Source of the DNA: Clostridium sp. CAG:417
GTDB lineage: Bacteria > Bacillota_I > Bacilli_A > RF39 > UBA660
Assembly (NCBI GenBank): GCA_000432835.1
Contig: FR890373.1
Location: 1 to 51,777, forward strand
Reading direction: 5' to 3'
Length of the DNA stretch: 51,777 nucleotides
In this document: positions 1-7,742 of the stretch, in pieces
Layout of the letters: the number at the start of each line of letters is the position of its first letter
How positions within the stretch are numbered: position 1 is the first letter of the stretch
Notes under the pieces: model-generated
What the model was told of the DNA's origin: nothing
What the model saw: the letters and a program-made list of their open reading frames with translations, nothing else
Database searches by the model: none
Position numbers and translations under genes: made by a program

Positions 1-5
1 ATAGG

Positions 6-64
6 AAACTCGAACTTTTCGAGTTTAAGTAATACAGACTAACTAGAAATAGTTAGTTTTTTTG
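6..64 (+). promoter_or_regulatory. Leader hairpin plus U-tract terminator (element L1)
   Basis: Two hairpins lie in tandem. The first is a perfect 9-bp stem at 6-26. The second, at 38-57, pairs ACTAACT with AGTTAGT and is followed by seven T residues. A GAAAGGA ribosome site and a short open frame follow about 15 bases later. The terminator hairpin resembles that of element L4 (14774-14798) base for base over much of its length, so the two probably descend from one leader RNA. Attenuator or plain terminator cannot be decided, because the upstream part lies outside the window. Confidence 0.5.
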
Positions 65-96
65 TACTTAAATTTTGAAAGGATGAGTGATTATAT

Positions 97-195
97 ATGC
101 TAAATATTGAAACAAAAGAATTAAAAATAAGTGATGGTGCATTTCTATTTGAATATTTAACATTAACAAATTCATCACTCATTATTTTAAATTAA
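97..195 (+). pseudogene. Short 32-codon open frame, probable gene remnant
   Basis: An ATG preceded by GAAAGGA (77-83) opens a 32-residue frame starting MLNIETKELKISDG and ending in SSLIILN. It resembles the start of a small cytosolic protein but matches no family I recognise. The first 20-odd residues read like a normal protein start and the tail looks like run-on sequence, so I infer the 5' end of a gene that lost its body by deletion. Its stop overlaps the 3' end of the minus-strand pseudogene next door, which marks the junction. Confidence 0.3.
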
Positions 196-734
196 CTTGG
201 AATCTTTATTTTAAATCCATCAAACATTTCATATTGCGTTTCAATGTTATTACCCTTATTAGTAGTAATGACAAATGTGTTTTCAATTTCACTTAAATTT
301 TCCGTTTTTGTAATATTTGATATTGTTATAATTGCCTAAATAATTAAAACTACTATGCTAATTATCAAGCATACATTTAAAATTTTTGTATTGTCTTTGT
401 ATTCTGGTATTTTCTCTTCCTTTAAATAATATTGATGTTTATTTTTAATATCTAAATCATTCTTTATATCAAGCACTATAATAGGAAGTGCTACAATAAT
501 AATTAAAAGTGTACTAATGGTTGTTATATTAAATGGAATCATATTATTTATTGTCAGTATAATATTCGGTATAACTATAATTGCTAATAACAATATAAGT
601 ATCATTTCATAAACATAGTAGTTCTTAAATGCCTTATATTCTACTTTGGCACCATCTTTTAACTAATTTCTAATTGGGAACAATAAGACTAATAAAATTA
701 TGGCTACTAAAATTATGATTACTTTCTTCTTCAC
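192..734 (-). pseudogene. Small multi-pass membrane protein interrupted by two in-frame TAG codons
   Basis: Read from the GTG at 734, one frame runs 180 residues to the TAA at 192-194, broken only by TAG at 663-665 and TAG at 336-338. It opens with a signal-anchor (MKKKVIIILVAIILL), then an LKDGAKVEYKA stretch like the LKDGG-VEYKA start of a common small Firmicutes membrane protein. Two long hydrophobic stretches follow, and then a soluble tail ending in FKIKIPS. The frame has no frameshifts. Other genes here end at TAG (for example 17480 and 37309), so decoding of TAG as an amino acid is unlikely and recent decay is the simpler reading. The function is unknown. Confidence 0.5.
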
Positions 735-780
735 TCTTTACACATCACTTCCAAATTGCAATTTGCATTATTATTTATTT

Positions 781-1776
781 TTACTTTTTATTCATCCACT
801 CAACTGTATCCTTTATCGTATCTTTCATATTTCTATTTTTAAATTTCAACTTTTCTTTAGCTTTTTCATTACTGAAATTAGCATTAGAAGATAGTGTATA
901 TAGTGAATACTTTGTAAAAAGTGGAGTTTGTTTCTTTAAATTATAATATACTTCAAAAAAAGGTGCTATTAATTTTGCAAGACCTATTGGTAATACCATT
1001 TTAATCTTTTTTCTTCCTTGCACATCACAAATTAAATCGCATAATTCTTTTATTGCAATATATCTATTAGATAAGATATAGCATTCACCATTAATACCAT
1101 TTTTACAAGCACTAACAACACCATCTGCTACATCTCTTACATCAACAAAATCATATCCACCTTTTACACAAGCAAATAATTTGCCATTTGCGACTTCTTT
1201 TATTAATTGTGTTAAGTGACTATTGCCAAAATCATTTGGACCTATAATACCAGATGGATGAATTATACAAGCGTTCAAATTTTTCCCCTTTACTGCATCA
1301 ATTACATACTTCGCAGCTTCTGCTTTTGTTTTTGCATATAATCCCTCAACATTATCAGGGTTAAAATTAGTTATTTCTGTTATTAATTCATTGTTAGGTG
1401 GCTCTGGGATTGCATGCACACTACTAATATAGATAAGTTTTGCTTTTGACTCTATTACCTTATCTACTATATTTTTAGTTCCATTAACATTAACATTATA
1501 AACAAGTGGATTGTATTTTGATTTTATATATACTACTGCAGCACAATGAATTACAAAAACTTCTTTTCCATCAGTATTTTCAAAAATTAATGATAAAGTT
1601 TCTTTTTTAGTTACATCACCATAGTAGATTTTACATTTTAATCCTTCAAGTGATTTAATAGAATCGCCTTTTAATACAAAAGCCCTAATTTCATTATCAG
1701 CATCTTGTTCTAACTTTCTTATGATGTTATTACCTAAAAAACCATTTGCTCCTGTTATTATATAGATTTTTTTCAC
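781..1776 (-). CDS. NAD-dependent epimerase/dehydratase (extended SDR)
   Basis: This is a 331-residue Rossmann-fold oxidoreductase related to dihydroflavonol-4-reductase-like and nucleotide-sugar SDRs. The nucleotide-binding GANGFLG motif sits near residue 10. The catalytic triad is visible as the Ser in YISSVHAI and the Tyr/Lys of YAKTK. The length is normal for the family. I chose the GTG start at 1776 because AGGTGA lies 8 bases upstream. The longer open frame to 1851 contains the promoter (TGGTATAAT at 1834-1842) inside it, so it cannot be translated. The gene is monocistronic. The substrate cannot be told from sequence. Confidence 0.85.
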   Translation of the reverse strand: MKKIYIITGANGFLGNNIIRKLEQDADNEIRAFVLKGDSIKSLEGLKCKIYYGDVTKKETLSLIFENTDGKEVFVIHCAAVVYIKSKYNPLVYNVNVNGTKNIVDKVIESKAKLIYISSVHAIPEPPNNELITEITNFNPDNVEGLYAKTKAEAAKYVIDAVKGKNLNACIIHPSGIIGPNDFGNSHLTQLIKEVANGKLFACVKGGYDFVDVRDVADGVVSACKNGINGECYILSNRYIAIKELCDLICDVQGRKKIKMVLPIGLAKLIAPFFEVYYNLKKQTPLFTKYSLYTLSSNANFSNEKAKEKLKFKNRNMKDTIKDTVEWMNKK

Positions 1777-1833
1777 AATATTTATCACCTGCCACTCCAT
1801 TCTAAAAAATAAATCTAAGCTCTCTCTTATATA

Positions 1834-1842
1834 ATTATACCA
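1834..1842 (-). promoter_or_regulatory. Extended -10 promoter of the SDR gene
   Basis: TGGTATAAT on the minus strand lies 57 bases upstream of the chosen GTG start. The extended TG-N motif explains why no good -35 box is visible. It decides the start, because it falls inside the longer in-frame ORF extension. Confidence 0.6.
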
Positions 1843-1880
1843 CAATTTCACGATTATTTTTTAAGAAGTATATGAATAGT

Positions 1881-1909
1881 AAAAAGATTAGTTATATTCC
1901 AAACTAATC
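1881..1909 (-). terminator. Rho-independent terminator after the XRE regulator
   Basis: On the minus strand GATTAGTT pairs with AACTAATC across an 8-base loop and is followed by five T residues. It lies about 25 bases beyond the stop codon of the XRE gene that starts at 2446. Confidence 0.6.
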
Positions 1910-1911
1910 TC

Positions 1912-1933
1912 ATCAATAAATTGTAATTTGCTA
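1912..1933 (-). repeat. Copy of the AAATTACAATTT 3'-flank motif
   Basis: Directly after the XRE stop codon the minus strand reads TAGCAAATTACAATTTATTG. The same core follows the stop codons at 2578, 17708 and 19219, with weaker versions after 781 and 21786. See the finding on this recurring element. Confidence 0.4.
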
Positions 1934-2446
1934 TTATTTATTTCTTTTAACAAGTATTACTCCAATTACCGTTATAACAACAATCATAAATGGAGCTACT
2001 TTAAAATATACCCACTCAAATGAATGCCATATAGTTCCAATAACTGCCCATTCTGGATTACTATAATCCCAATTTTGATATGGACTACCTAACAGTGCTA
2101 ATAAGATAAATAATAAAATCAAACAAACATCAGCTATTATTAAAGTATTAACAAATATATTTCTTTTTTGCTTTTGTTTTTTAGATAGTTGTTCATTAAT
2201 AACCTCTAGTTTCTCTGATATTACCTTTAAGTCGTTTTTTTCCTGTTCATCAATGTTCTCTCCAAGAATTGTACTAACTGGTGTATCAAATACTTCCGAT
2301 ATAGATATTAACATTTCTGCATCTGGAACAGATAATCCTTGTTCCCATTTTGATACTGTTTGTCTTACAACATTTAATTTAACGCTTAATTCTTCTTGAG
2401 AAAGTCCTTTATTTTTTCTTAATGTTTTTAAATTATCTTTTAACAT
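1934..2446 (-). CDS. Membrane-bound XRE-family transcriptional regulator
   Basis: This 170-residue protein has an N-terminal helix-turn-helix (about residues 5-60, with recognition helix RQTVSKWEQG), then a Lys/Glu-rich probable coiled coil (70-95). Two transmembrane helices follow (about 97-117 and 148-167) with a short Trp-rich external loop between them. Such membrane-tethered XRE proteins usually sense a signal at the envelope, but the target genes cannot be told here. The gene stands alone between a terminator and the Ig-like remnant upstream. The start is the ATG at 2446. Confidence 0.85.
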   Translation of the reverse strand: MLKDNLKTLRKNKGLSQEELSVKLNVVRQTVSKWEQGLSVPDAEMLISISEVFDTPVSTILGENIDEQEKNDLKVISEKLEVINEQLSKKQKQKRNIFVNTLIIADVCLILLFILLALLGSPYQNWDYSNPEWAVIGTIWHSFEWVYFKVAPFMIVVITVIGVILVKRNK

Positions 2447-2539
2447 TTATAATTTCTTCCTTTCATTAAATAAATTGTATGACAAATACCCTGTTGCTAC
2501 AAGCAATGCATTTTAACATATCTATTAAACACTGTTACA

Positions 2540-2577
2540 TCATAGCTTTCAACTAATTTATAAATTGTAATTTGTTA
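2540..2577 (-). repeat. Copy of the AAATTACAATTT 3'-flank motif
   Basis: The sequence after the stop of the Ig-like remnant begins TAACAAATTACAATTTATAA and continues with AATTAGTTG. This is the same order of blocks as in the fuller copies at 17654-17705 and 19168-19214. Confidence 0.4.
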
Positions 2578-2901
2578 TTAAATAGTAAATTCAATTGCTA
2601 CATTGAAAGCTTCGTATTTTTCTTCTTCGTATTCATAGTTAATCCCTTTTATAATTCTGCAAGTCCCTTTTGCAAGTTTACCATACCCATTTTCCCAATT
2701 AAGTTCAATTTCTTTACTTTCTTTTGATGAAAGTGGAAAAGCAGGCATATCGAAATTTAATTCAACATTTATTTTATGCCATTCTCCATCTTTTTTAATC
2801 TCTATTTCATAAGTATTTCCATATTGGAAATTTTTATCACTATTATTAGTTAAAACTAGAGTTGCACTTTTATTTGTTAATGTTCCTTCTTTAATGGTCA
2901 A
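2578..2901 (-). pseudogene. Bacterial Ig-like domain protein, 5'-truncated
   Basis: The 107 residues (TTG start at 2901) form an Ig-like beta-sandwich of the type found in small Firmicutes lipoproteins. Recognisable pieces are IKEGTLTNKSATLVLTNNS, the KDGEWHKI strand and the GYGKLAKGTCRIIKG turn. Family members normally begin with a lipoprotein signal peptide ending in a Cys. Here the frame can be followed only about ten codons upstream (FSNKIYQNDGILT) before a stop, with no signal and no ribosome site. I therefore infer that the first exported segment has been deleted. It may still be an intact cytosolic domain if the TTG is used. Confidence 0.55.
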
Positions 2902-3191
2902 TATACCATCATTTTGGTAAATTTTATTGCTAAATTAAAACATCCAAGATTCATCCAACATTTCTAGTATATATCCAACATTTGGAAGTAAAATAGAACC
3001 TTGCAAGCCCTTTAATTAAAAGGGATAAATCGAAAGTATGGTAGAGTGCTTCCATATTTTAACTCAATTTTGCAAGTGCAAAATAAGAAATGATAGCACT
3101 ATAAATCCTTTATTTATAAGACATTAAATATAATGGTGCTATCAATTCCTTTATCCTGCTTATCATTATTAATTTAAAAGCATAAGTTGCT
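2902..3191. other. Gene-free stretch
   Basis: No convincing reading frame was found. The stretch holds a short direct repeat (ATCCAACATTT near 2951 and 2975) and a small hairpin around 3009-3025 (CCCTTT paired with AAAGGG). I assign no function to it. Confidence 0.3.
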
Positions 3192-3231
3192 GTATAAAAT
3201 AAAACGAGCAATTACTCGTTTTATTTTATAC
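3192..3231 (-). terminator. Terminator after the 3256 gene
   Basis: There is a perfect 17-bp inverted repeat: GTATAAAATAAAACGAG, a 6-base loop, then its complement. The A/T flanks make it usable in both directions. It lies 25 bases past the stop of the minus-strand gene at 3256. Confidence 0.7.
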
Positions 3232-3255
3232 ATATTTATTCATATAATTTTGCTT

Positions 3256-4278
3256 TTATTTTAAATGTTGACTATTTTCTTGTTTATGTACATGACTTTT
3301 TATATTTTTTAATATTTCAAATGAATATGGAGCATGAATCATAGGTAATGCTATACGAAAAGAATTATAAGCAAACTCCAAAAAATTACTATTCTCAATA
3401 TTTTTTTTACTATCCTGATATTCTTCTTCAAATGTTTCTTGTTCTTCTTCTCCAGCATAAATATAATCACCAACTAATGCCCCTATTGAACCATATCTAA
3501 AACTATTTCTTTCATCTTCATTTACAACACAAAGTAAATTTAAGTCACTCTTTAAACCACCAAAATAGTTAATTGGAACTGTAATTTCTTTCATTGTTTT
3601 TATTTTCAAAATATCATTTTGAGTTATTAAATCCCCAAAATCATCCCCGGTAATTTGTAATTTAATATTGGCAGAATAAAAATCATTATTTCTAACAATA
3701 GAACCAGAAATAAATTGATTAGTAGCTTTAAAATTTCTCGCATTAGGTATTATTTTAAAATCTTTGCTAATTTCAATTCCATTATCATCAAAAGACATAA
3801 TTGATTGACACACTGATTTATTGTAAAATGTTTGATTTAAAAACATTTCATCCGGTTTATTAACATTATAGGAGATAATGCTATTTGAATAATCTTCACC
3901 ATAAGCATTATATTGACAATAAAAGTTATTTTTAATTGTTATAGTTCCATTGTTTGAATAAGTAATTTCTAAAGACTTACCATTATATTCCAAAATAATA
4001 TTACTGCCATTTTCTAATGTTTCACTTTTTGCATTGAAATCACAACTTGTTTTATTTAATCTTTCTCTCGTGCTTATCAAAAACTCGTTAATTGCTTTAC
4101 CAACAATATTTTTTATAGCGATATTAGCATTTGAAAATCCAATATAATCTACTACTTTTTTTAAATTATTTAATAAAACAGGAACCTCATCAGTAATTCC
4201 ATGTGTTTTAGTAGGGTAATGTGGTGGAAATTTTTGCTGTGTTTCTTCTAAAAGTATTTTAAGCTGAGTAATATCCAT
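3256..4278 (-). CDS. Hypothetical protein, 340 aa
   Basis: I do not recognise this protein. It is soluble, with no signal peptide or membrane segment. The first 110 residues look helical (LKILLEETQQKFPP onward), the middle is rich in beta strands with many Asn and Ile residues, and there is an acidic linker (EEEQETFEEEYQD) near residue 275. Its ATG overlaps the last base of the preceding gene's stop (TAATG), so the two are translationally coupled and probably act together. A terminator follows. The context is an accessory zone, so a defence or mobile-element role is possible but unproven. Confidence 0.6.
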   Translation of the reverse strand: MDITQLKILLEETQQKFPPHYPTKTHGITDEVPVLLNNLKKVVDYIGFSNANIAIKNIVGKAINEFLISTRERLNKTSCDFNAKSETLENGSNIILEYNGKSLEITYSNNGTITIKNNFYCQYNAYGEDYSNSIISYNVNKPDEMFLNQTFYNKSVCQSIMSFDDNGIEISKDFKIIPNARNFKATNQFISGSIVRNNDFYSANIKLQITGDDFGDLITQNDILKIKTMKEITVPINYFGGLKSDLNLLCVVNEDERNSFRYGSIGALVGDYIYAGEEEQETFEEEYQDSKKNIENSNFLEFAYNSFRIALPMIHAPYSFEILKNIKSHVHKQENSQHLK

Positions 4279-4544
4279 TACATTCTTCCTCCAAACTTAT
4301 TAGGCATTATATTTATATCTGCTGGATTTAACTTTGGAATATCAAATTCAATCATACCAACATAGTCATAATTTGAACCATTATCTATATTATTTTTTCT
4401 TCTTTTTACTTCTACCATACTATAACCATAAAATGGTTGCTCCATAGCAAACTTCATTTTTAAATTTTTAAAGTCATCATGAGCCTTTAATGCCTCTTTA
4501 CTTCTCATAGCAAAAATTTGTTTTTCTTTATGATTTGTTATCAA
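4278..4544 (-). CDS. Small hypothetical protein coupled to the 340-aa gene
   Basis: This is an 88-residue frame if the TTG at 4544 is used. The Met at residue 13 (MRSKEALKAHDDF) is an alternative start, but neither has a strong ribosome site. It is soluble and ends in a GFGGRM-like basic tail (NKFGGRM). I recognise no family. The 5' end abuts and overlaps, head to head, the plus-strand frame starting near 4535 with no intergenic space. This suggests that a rearrangement removed its original promoter and perhaps its first codons. Confidence 0.5.
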   Translation of the reverse strand: MITNHKEKQIFAMRSKEALKAHDDFKNLKMKFAMEQPFYGYSMVEVKRRKNNIDNGSNYDYVGMIEFDIPKLNPADINIMPNKFGGRM

Positions 4545-4972
4545 GAGAAGCTAAAAGAGATATGATTCATAGACTTATATCTATGATAGAAATTAAACGT
4601 GATAAAAACTACAATATTGATATTAAAGATATAAAATTCACAGATGAATTTATAAGTAAAAGCAGTAAAGAATACTTAAAATATCTTAATACTATTATGA
4701 ATGACAATAATATTGGAATTAAATTTCATAAAGAAATTGATGAAATTGAGTTAAAAGATATGGAATTGAATTATGATATTTTATCAATTATGAAGATGAA
4801 AAATAAAGAATATTCTAATAAATTTTTAGAAGAATTTATTTCAAAATCACAAGAGCATTTATATATAGACGGCATTGTTAGTTGTCCATATACTGAAGGA
4901 AATGTTATTAAAGATATTTTAATATTAGTGCCAAGATTAGTGCCGAAAAATGAATTAATTAACACTATTTAA
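4535..4972 (+). pseudogene. Unknown protein, probably 5'-truncated, upstream of tnpV
   Basis: A 145-codon frame without a ribosome site at its 5' end starts in a junction with the opposite-strand gene. It is hydrophilic and helical, and Lys/Glu-rich. The C-terminus, from SCPYTEGNVIKDILILVP to NELINTI, is duplicated as the end of the first tnpV copy. Its stop is followed by AAGAAAGGA and the tnpV start. The position directly upstream of tnpV suggests it belonged to the same mobile element. I recognise no family. Confidence 0.4.
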
Positions 4973-5450
4973 AGAAGAAAGGAATGATAAAAATGAAAGT
5001 TACTTATACAAGAAAAGGAGATTATTTATTACCAGATTTATATTTAGAAAAAGGCGAAAATTATGGAAGGCTTGGAAGATATGGAATATTAAGATTACAC
5101 TTTATTACCCAAAACAAGCAAGCACTTTATGAAACATTATTGATGACAAATAAATTAACTCATCATCTCAGTTGTCCATATACTGAGGAAAATGTTATTA
5201 AAGATATTTTAATATTAGTACCAAAAAATAAATTAATTAATACTATTTAAAAAAAAAAGGAATGATAAAAATGAAAGTTACTTATACAAAAAAAGGAGAT
5301 TATTTATTACCAGATTTATATTTAGAAAAAGACGAAAATTATGGAAGACTTAGAAGATATGGAATATTAAGATTATACTTTATTACACAAAATAAACAAG
5401 CTCTTTATGAAACATTATTGATGACAAATAAATTAACTCATCATCTTCTT
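4880..5450 (+). repeat. Tandem duplication, unit about 290 bp (tnpV 5' part)
   Basis: The segment starting AGTTGTCCATATACTGA at 4880 recurs at 5170. Each unit contains the end of the upstream gene, its stop, a ribosome site and the first 60 codons of tnpV. The copies differ by scattered substitutions and a 12-base indel, so the duplication is not very recent. Confidence 0.8.
4993..5250 (+). pseudogene. tnpV: TnpV family protein, copy 1 (N-terminal part, fused tail)
   Basis: TnpV is a small protein of unknown mechanism carried by Tn4451-type elements of Clostridia. Visible here are the family start MKVTYTRKGDYLLPDLYLE, then the GRYGILRLHFI block, then YETLLMTNKLTHHL. At that point the frame switches to a duplicated copy of the end of the upstream gene (SCPYTEENVIKDIL), so the C-terminal half is missing. 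I place the start at the ATG at 4993, nine bases after GAAAGGA. The ATG at 4984 is too close to that site. Confidence 0.7.
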
Positions 5451-5495
5451 TTAGTAAGTAGAGCTTGTGAGAATTATTATAAAGAAAAGAACTAA
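5271..5495 (+). pseudogene. tnpV: TnpV family protein, copy 2 (N-terminal part)
   Basis: This is a near-identical second copy of the TnpV start. It begins MKVTYTKKGDYLLPDLYLEK and carries further than copy 1, through LLLVSRACENYYKE. An internal duplication of about 75 bases then shifts the frame and stops it after KEKN. The ribosome site is AAAAAGGA, nine bases upstream. Joined to the frame at 5514-5702 it would give a complete protein of about 120 residues, the usual TnpV length. Confidence 0.7.
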
Positions 5496-5601
5496 TGGAA
5501 AATTATATTAAAAATGATGAAAGACTATCTCAGTGATTCTTGTGAGAATTATTATGAAGAACTAATGGAAAATTATATTAAAAATGATGAAAGACTATCT
5601 G
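5464..5601 (+). repeat. Tandem duplication, unit about 75 bp (mid tnpV)
   Basis: CTTGTGAGAATTATTA at 5464 recurs at 5539. Both units run on through CTAATGGAAAATTATATT to AGACTATCT. The unit length with its 3-base indel breaks the reading frame of copy 2. Confidence 0.75.
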
Positions 5602-5702
5602 AAAAAAACAAAGAATTAAATCCATTAGAATGGACAAAATTAATGAACAATTACAAAAATACAGCAGAAGAAATTGTCTTAAATGAATATGTTTTTATAT
5701 AA
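5514..5702 (+). pseudogene. tnpV: TnpV C-terminal half
   Basis: The frame carries the typical TnpV C-terminus: CENYYEELMENYIKND, then NPLEWTKLMNNYKNTAEEI and VLNEYVFI. The ATG at 5514 is only the first one in frame and has no ribosome site, so I regard this as the downstream half of copy 2 separated by a tandem duplication (5464 onward repeated at 5539). Family members end with the same NNI/NYK-RAEEIVLNE-type sequence. Confidence 0.65.
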
Positions 5703-5712
5703 ATAATCTTTA

Positions 5713-5754
5713 AAAAAGAGGAAAAAATTATCAAAATAATTTAATCCTCTTTTT
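5713..5754 (+). terminator. Terminator after tnpV
   Basis: AAAAAGAGGA pairs with TCCTCTTTTT, with a second nested stem (AATTAT and ATAATT) inside. It lies eleven bases after the tnpV stop, and the 3' arm ends in the T-run. A copy lies at 5963-6006. Confidence 0.65.
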
Positions 5755-5866
5755 ATGTTTTTCTTAATTTGGGAGTAATATTCTTGTCTAGCCAGCACTG
5801 AATTTGTTCTCCCACACAAATTCGTATATGGTGTAACCCCAATCCCCAACATAAAACTGAAAAAAA

Positions 5867-5953
5867 TTAAATCCATTGGAATGGACAAAATTAATGAATA
5901 ACTATAAAAACACAGCAGAAGAAATTGTCCTAAATGAATATGTTTTTATATAA
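5867..5953 (+). pseudogene. tnpV: Second copy of the TnpV C-terminal tail
   Basis: Twenty-eight codons repeat the tnpV 3' end, from LNPLEWTKLMNNYKNTAEEI to the final VFI and stop, with no start codon or ribosome site. It is the residue of the 250-bp tandem duplication and is not expressed as a protein on its own. Confidence 0.7.
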
Positions 5954-5962
5954 ATAATCTTC

Positions 5963-6006
5963 AAAAAAGAGGAAAAAATTATCAGAATAATTTAATCCTC
6001 TTTTTT
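5963..6006 (+). terminator. Duplicate of the tnpV terminator
   Basis: This has the same nested hairpin as at 5713-5754, with AAAAGAGGA and TCCTCTTTTTT arms, ten bases after the duplicated tail. Confidence 0.6.
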
Positions 6007-6154
6007 GTTTTTTGAATATGGGAATAAAATCTATGTCTAGCCAGCACTGAATTTGTACTCCCGCACAAATTCTTATATGTGGGAACCCTTAAAATCCCAA
6101 ATTTAAAAATAATTTTCTATTATAATTCAATATATAAATTGCCGATGGTCTTTT

Positions 6155-7150
6155 TTATCTCCGCTTATTTATAGGATTTTTAATAGTTTCTTCCATTTGC
6201 TGTACTACAGAATTTATAGCTATTTGATGATTAATGTCATAGTTATCTTGTTTTTCAGTATCTAATTTATAATCAATTTGTTTGTCAACAAAATCTTGTA
6301 TTATAGTTGCATCATATCTATCTTTAGGTCTAGAATTTTTCTTAGAATTATATATGCTTTCTAATGTTTGCATTTTATAAAAAGTTCCATTATGTTCTCT
6401 TATTTGATTTGAAAACATCATAGATGCATATTTACCAGAAAGATGATGTTCATCAACATACAAATCTTGATTTGAATCCTGATTTGGATAATAATATTCC
6501 TTTAATACAATTTCGTGATTAGGTAATCTGCTAAATAAAAATAATCCAATGCTCATAGGTGTATCTTTATATGTAACTTTATATTCATGACCATTAACTT
6601 CTTTATGATTCATATTACTTACAAATTCGAAGTCATCGCTATTTTGTACTAATTCATATAAGGCAAATAGTTGATCTTCATTTATAAACAAATCTAAATC
6701 TCCGTGATATCTTTCTAAAGAATGTTCAGTTGCTAAATATCCCATTAAACCGCCAGTATAAAAACAATCAAAATTTGTCTTGATTAACTCATTAAATCTA
6801 TCGAAGGTTTCAAGTACTAATCTATGATTTTCTGCTAATGGCATTTTAGGATACTCTAAATTCATACTTTTAATCCAGTTTAGCCTTGCAATCAAATCAT
6901 CTGCTGAGTGATATTTATCGGGATTCAAAGATAATATTAAGTTAACATTTGAAAGGATATCATCAACAGATAAGATTTTTCTATTTAATAAACTATTTAA
7001 AGAAACTAATATAGTATCAATAGAATCATCAGTATCAAGATTCAATAACTTTTCAACTAAATTATCACACATTTTTGTATCCGTTATTTTAGATAACTCA
7101 GCAAACTTATATACAATATCTTTTACTAATTCCTTTTTTGTTTTATCCAT
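6155..7150 (-). CDS. Nucleotidyltransferase-fold protein
   Basis: This 331-residue protein has a helical N-terminal region (1-110) and a central nucleotidyltransferase core: YTGGLMGYL followed by the metal-binding YHGDLDLFI near residues 135-155. This arrangement resembles the AbiEii/LinA/MenA-like superfamily, whose members act as type IV toxins or modify small molecules or tRNA. The C-terminal 60 residues are Gln/Asn-rich and helical. It is the last gene of a three-gene minus-strand unit, 13 bases after the preceding stop. I infer a toxin-antitoxin or defence role. A stand-alone enzyme is possible. Confidence 0.65.
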   Translation of the reverse strand: MDKTKKELVKDIVYKFAELSKITDTKMCDNLVEKLLNLDTDDSIDTILVSLNSLLNRKILSVDDILSNVNLILSLNPDKYHSADDLIARLNWIKSMNLEYPKMPLAENHRLVLETFDRFNELIKTNFDCFYTGGLMGYLATEHSLERYHGDLDLFINEDQLFALYELVQNSDDFEFVSNMNHKEVNGHEYKVTYKDTPMSIGLFLFSRLPNHEIVLKEYYYPNQDSNQDLYVDEHHLSGKYASMMFSNQIREHNGTFYKMQTLESIYNSKKNSRPKDRYDATIIQDFVDKQIDYKLDTEKQDNYDINHQIAINSVVQQMEETIKNPINKRR

Positions 7151-7163
7151 ACTCTAAAATCTC

Positions 7164-7736
7164 CTATAATAATTTTTTTAATTTGTTATATATAAATCTA
7201 GTTTGTTCATTTAAATGCTTATTTTCATCAAATTGCTTTTCAGTACCTTGTTTACAAAAGTCTTCAAATTCTAAAGTAACTAATCTAACATTTTCTTTAT
7301 TAACTTTATCTTCAAAAATCTTTAATGCTGTATTCATATATCCTCTTACTGCACACCCAGCCATGGCTTTATAATAGGATTTTTCTGGTAAATCGGATTT
7401 TAAATACAATTCCATTGCAATATCATCTGTTACTGTTCTTGGATTAGAGATAATAATTTTATTACTTCTAAATACACCATGTGGTGCTGAATTACTAGGG
7501 CAATCAACTACCTCAGCATCTTCAGGTAATTCAACATCATAAATTGTATCCCCTCTAACTAACCATCTTAATATTTTTGATTCTGTACTAAAATTAAAGC
7601 CTCCCATTTTTTTAGAATCTAACTCTTTTGGATTCCATATTTTCGCTACATTCACTTCTCCCAATTTATATTCAAAGTCTGATGCACCAGATTTTGTTCC
7701 AAACATTACTTTTAGATATTTACTCAAATAAACCAC
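7164..7736 (-). CDS. Hypothetical protein in KilA-N/nucleotidyltransferase operon
   Basis: This soluble 190-residue protein is of a type I recall from many gut Firmicutes but cannot name. Conserved-looking stretches are GGFNFSTESKILRWLVRGD, IYDVELPEDAEVV, PHGVFRSNKIIISNPR and AMAGCAVRGYMNTAL. The start is uncertain: GTG at 7736, TTG at 7727 (which has GAAGTGG just upstream) or the ATG at residue 11 are all possible. It lies six bases after the KilA-N gene and 13 before the nucleotidyltransferase, so the three should be cotranscribed. It may be the partner of the downstream nucleotidyltransferase. Confidence 0.6.
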   Translation of the reverse strand: MVYLSKYLKVMFGTKSGASDFEYKLGEVNVAKIWNPKELDSKKMGGFNFSTESKILRWLVRGDTIYDVELPEDAEVVDCPSNSAPHGVFRSNKIIISNPRTVTDDIAMELYLKSDLPEKSYYKAMAGCAVRGYMNTALKIFEDKVNKENVRLVTLEFEDFCKQGTEKQFDENKHLNEQTRFIYNKLKKLL

Positions 7737-7742
7737 TTCTTT

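Larger units (their letters stand above)
5616..6090 (+). repeat. Tandem duplication, unit about 250 bp (tnpV 3' end, terminator and hairpin)
   Basis: The block from TTAAATCCATT at 5616 to the GTAACCCC near 5840 recurs at 5867-6090. Each unit contains the last 28 codons of tnpV, a terminator and a conserved hairpin (GAATTTGT and ACAAATTC around 5800-5823 and 6048-6071). Confidence 0.8.

Noticed and set aside
192..734. Genetic code with TAG read as an amino acid
   Set aside because: Several intact genes (for example 17480, 37309, 15018) end at TAG in the right place, so TAG is a working stop codon here.
4880..5450. CRISPR-like array
   Set aside because: The repeats are long, few and coding, with no short regular spacer pattern and no cas genes.
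7138..7374. Plus-strand frames opposite the minus-strand genes (here and at 20-24 kb, 29.4, 32.7, 46.2 and 47.2 kb)
   Set aside because: They lie antisense to well-supported genes, lack ribosome sites and show antisense codon patterns.
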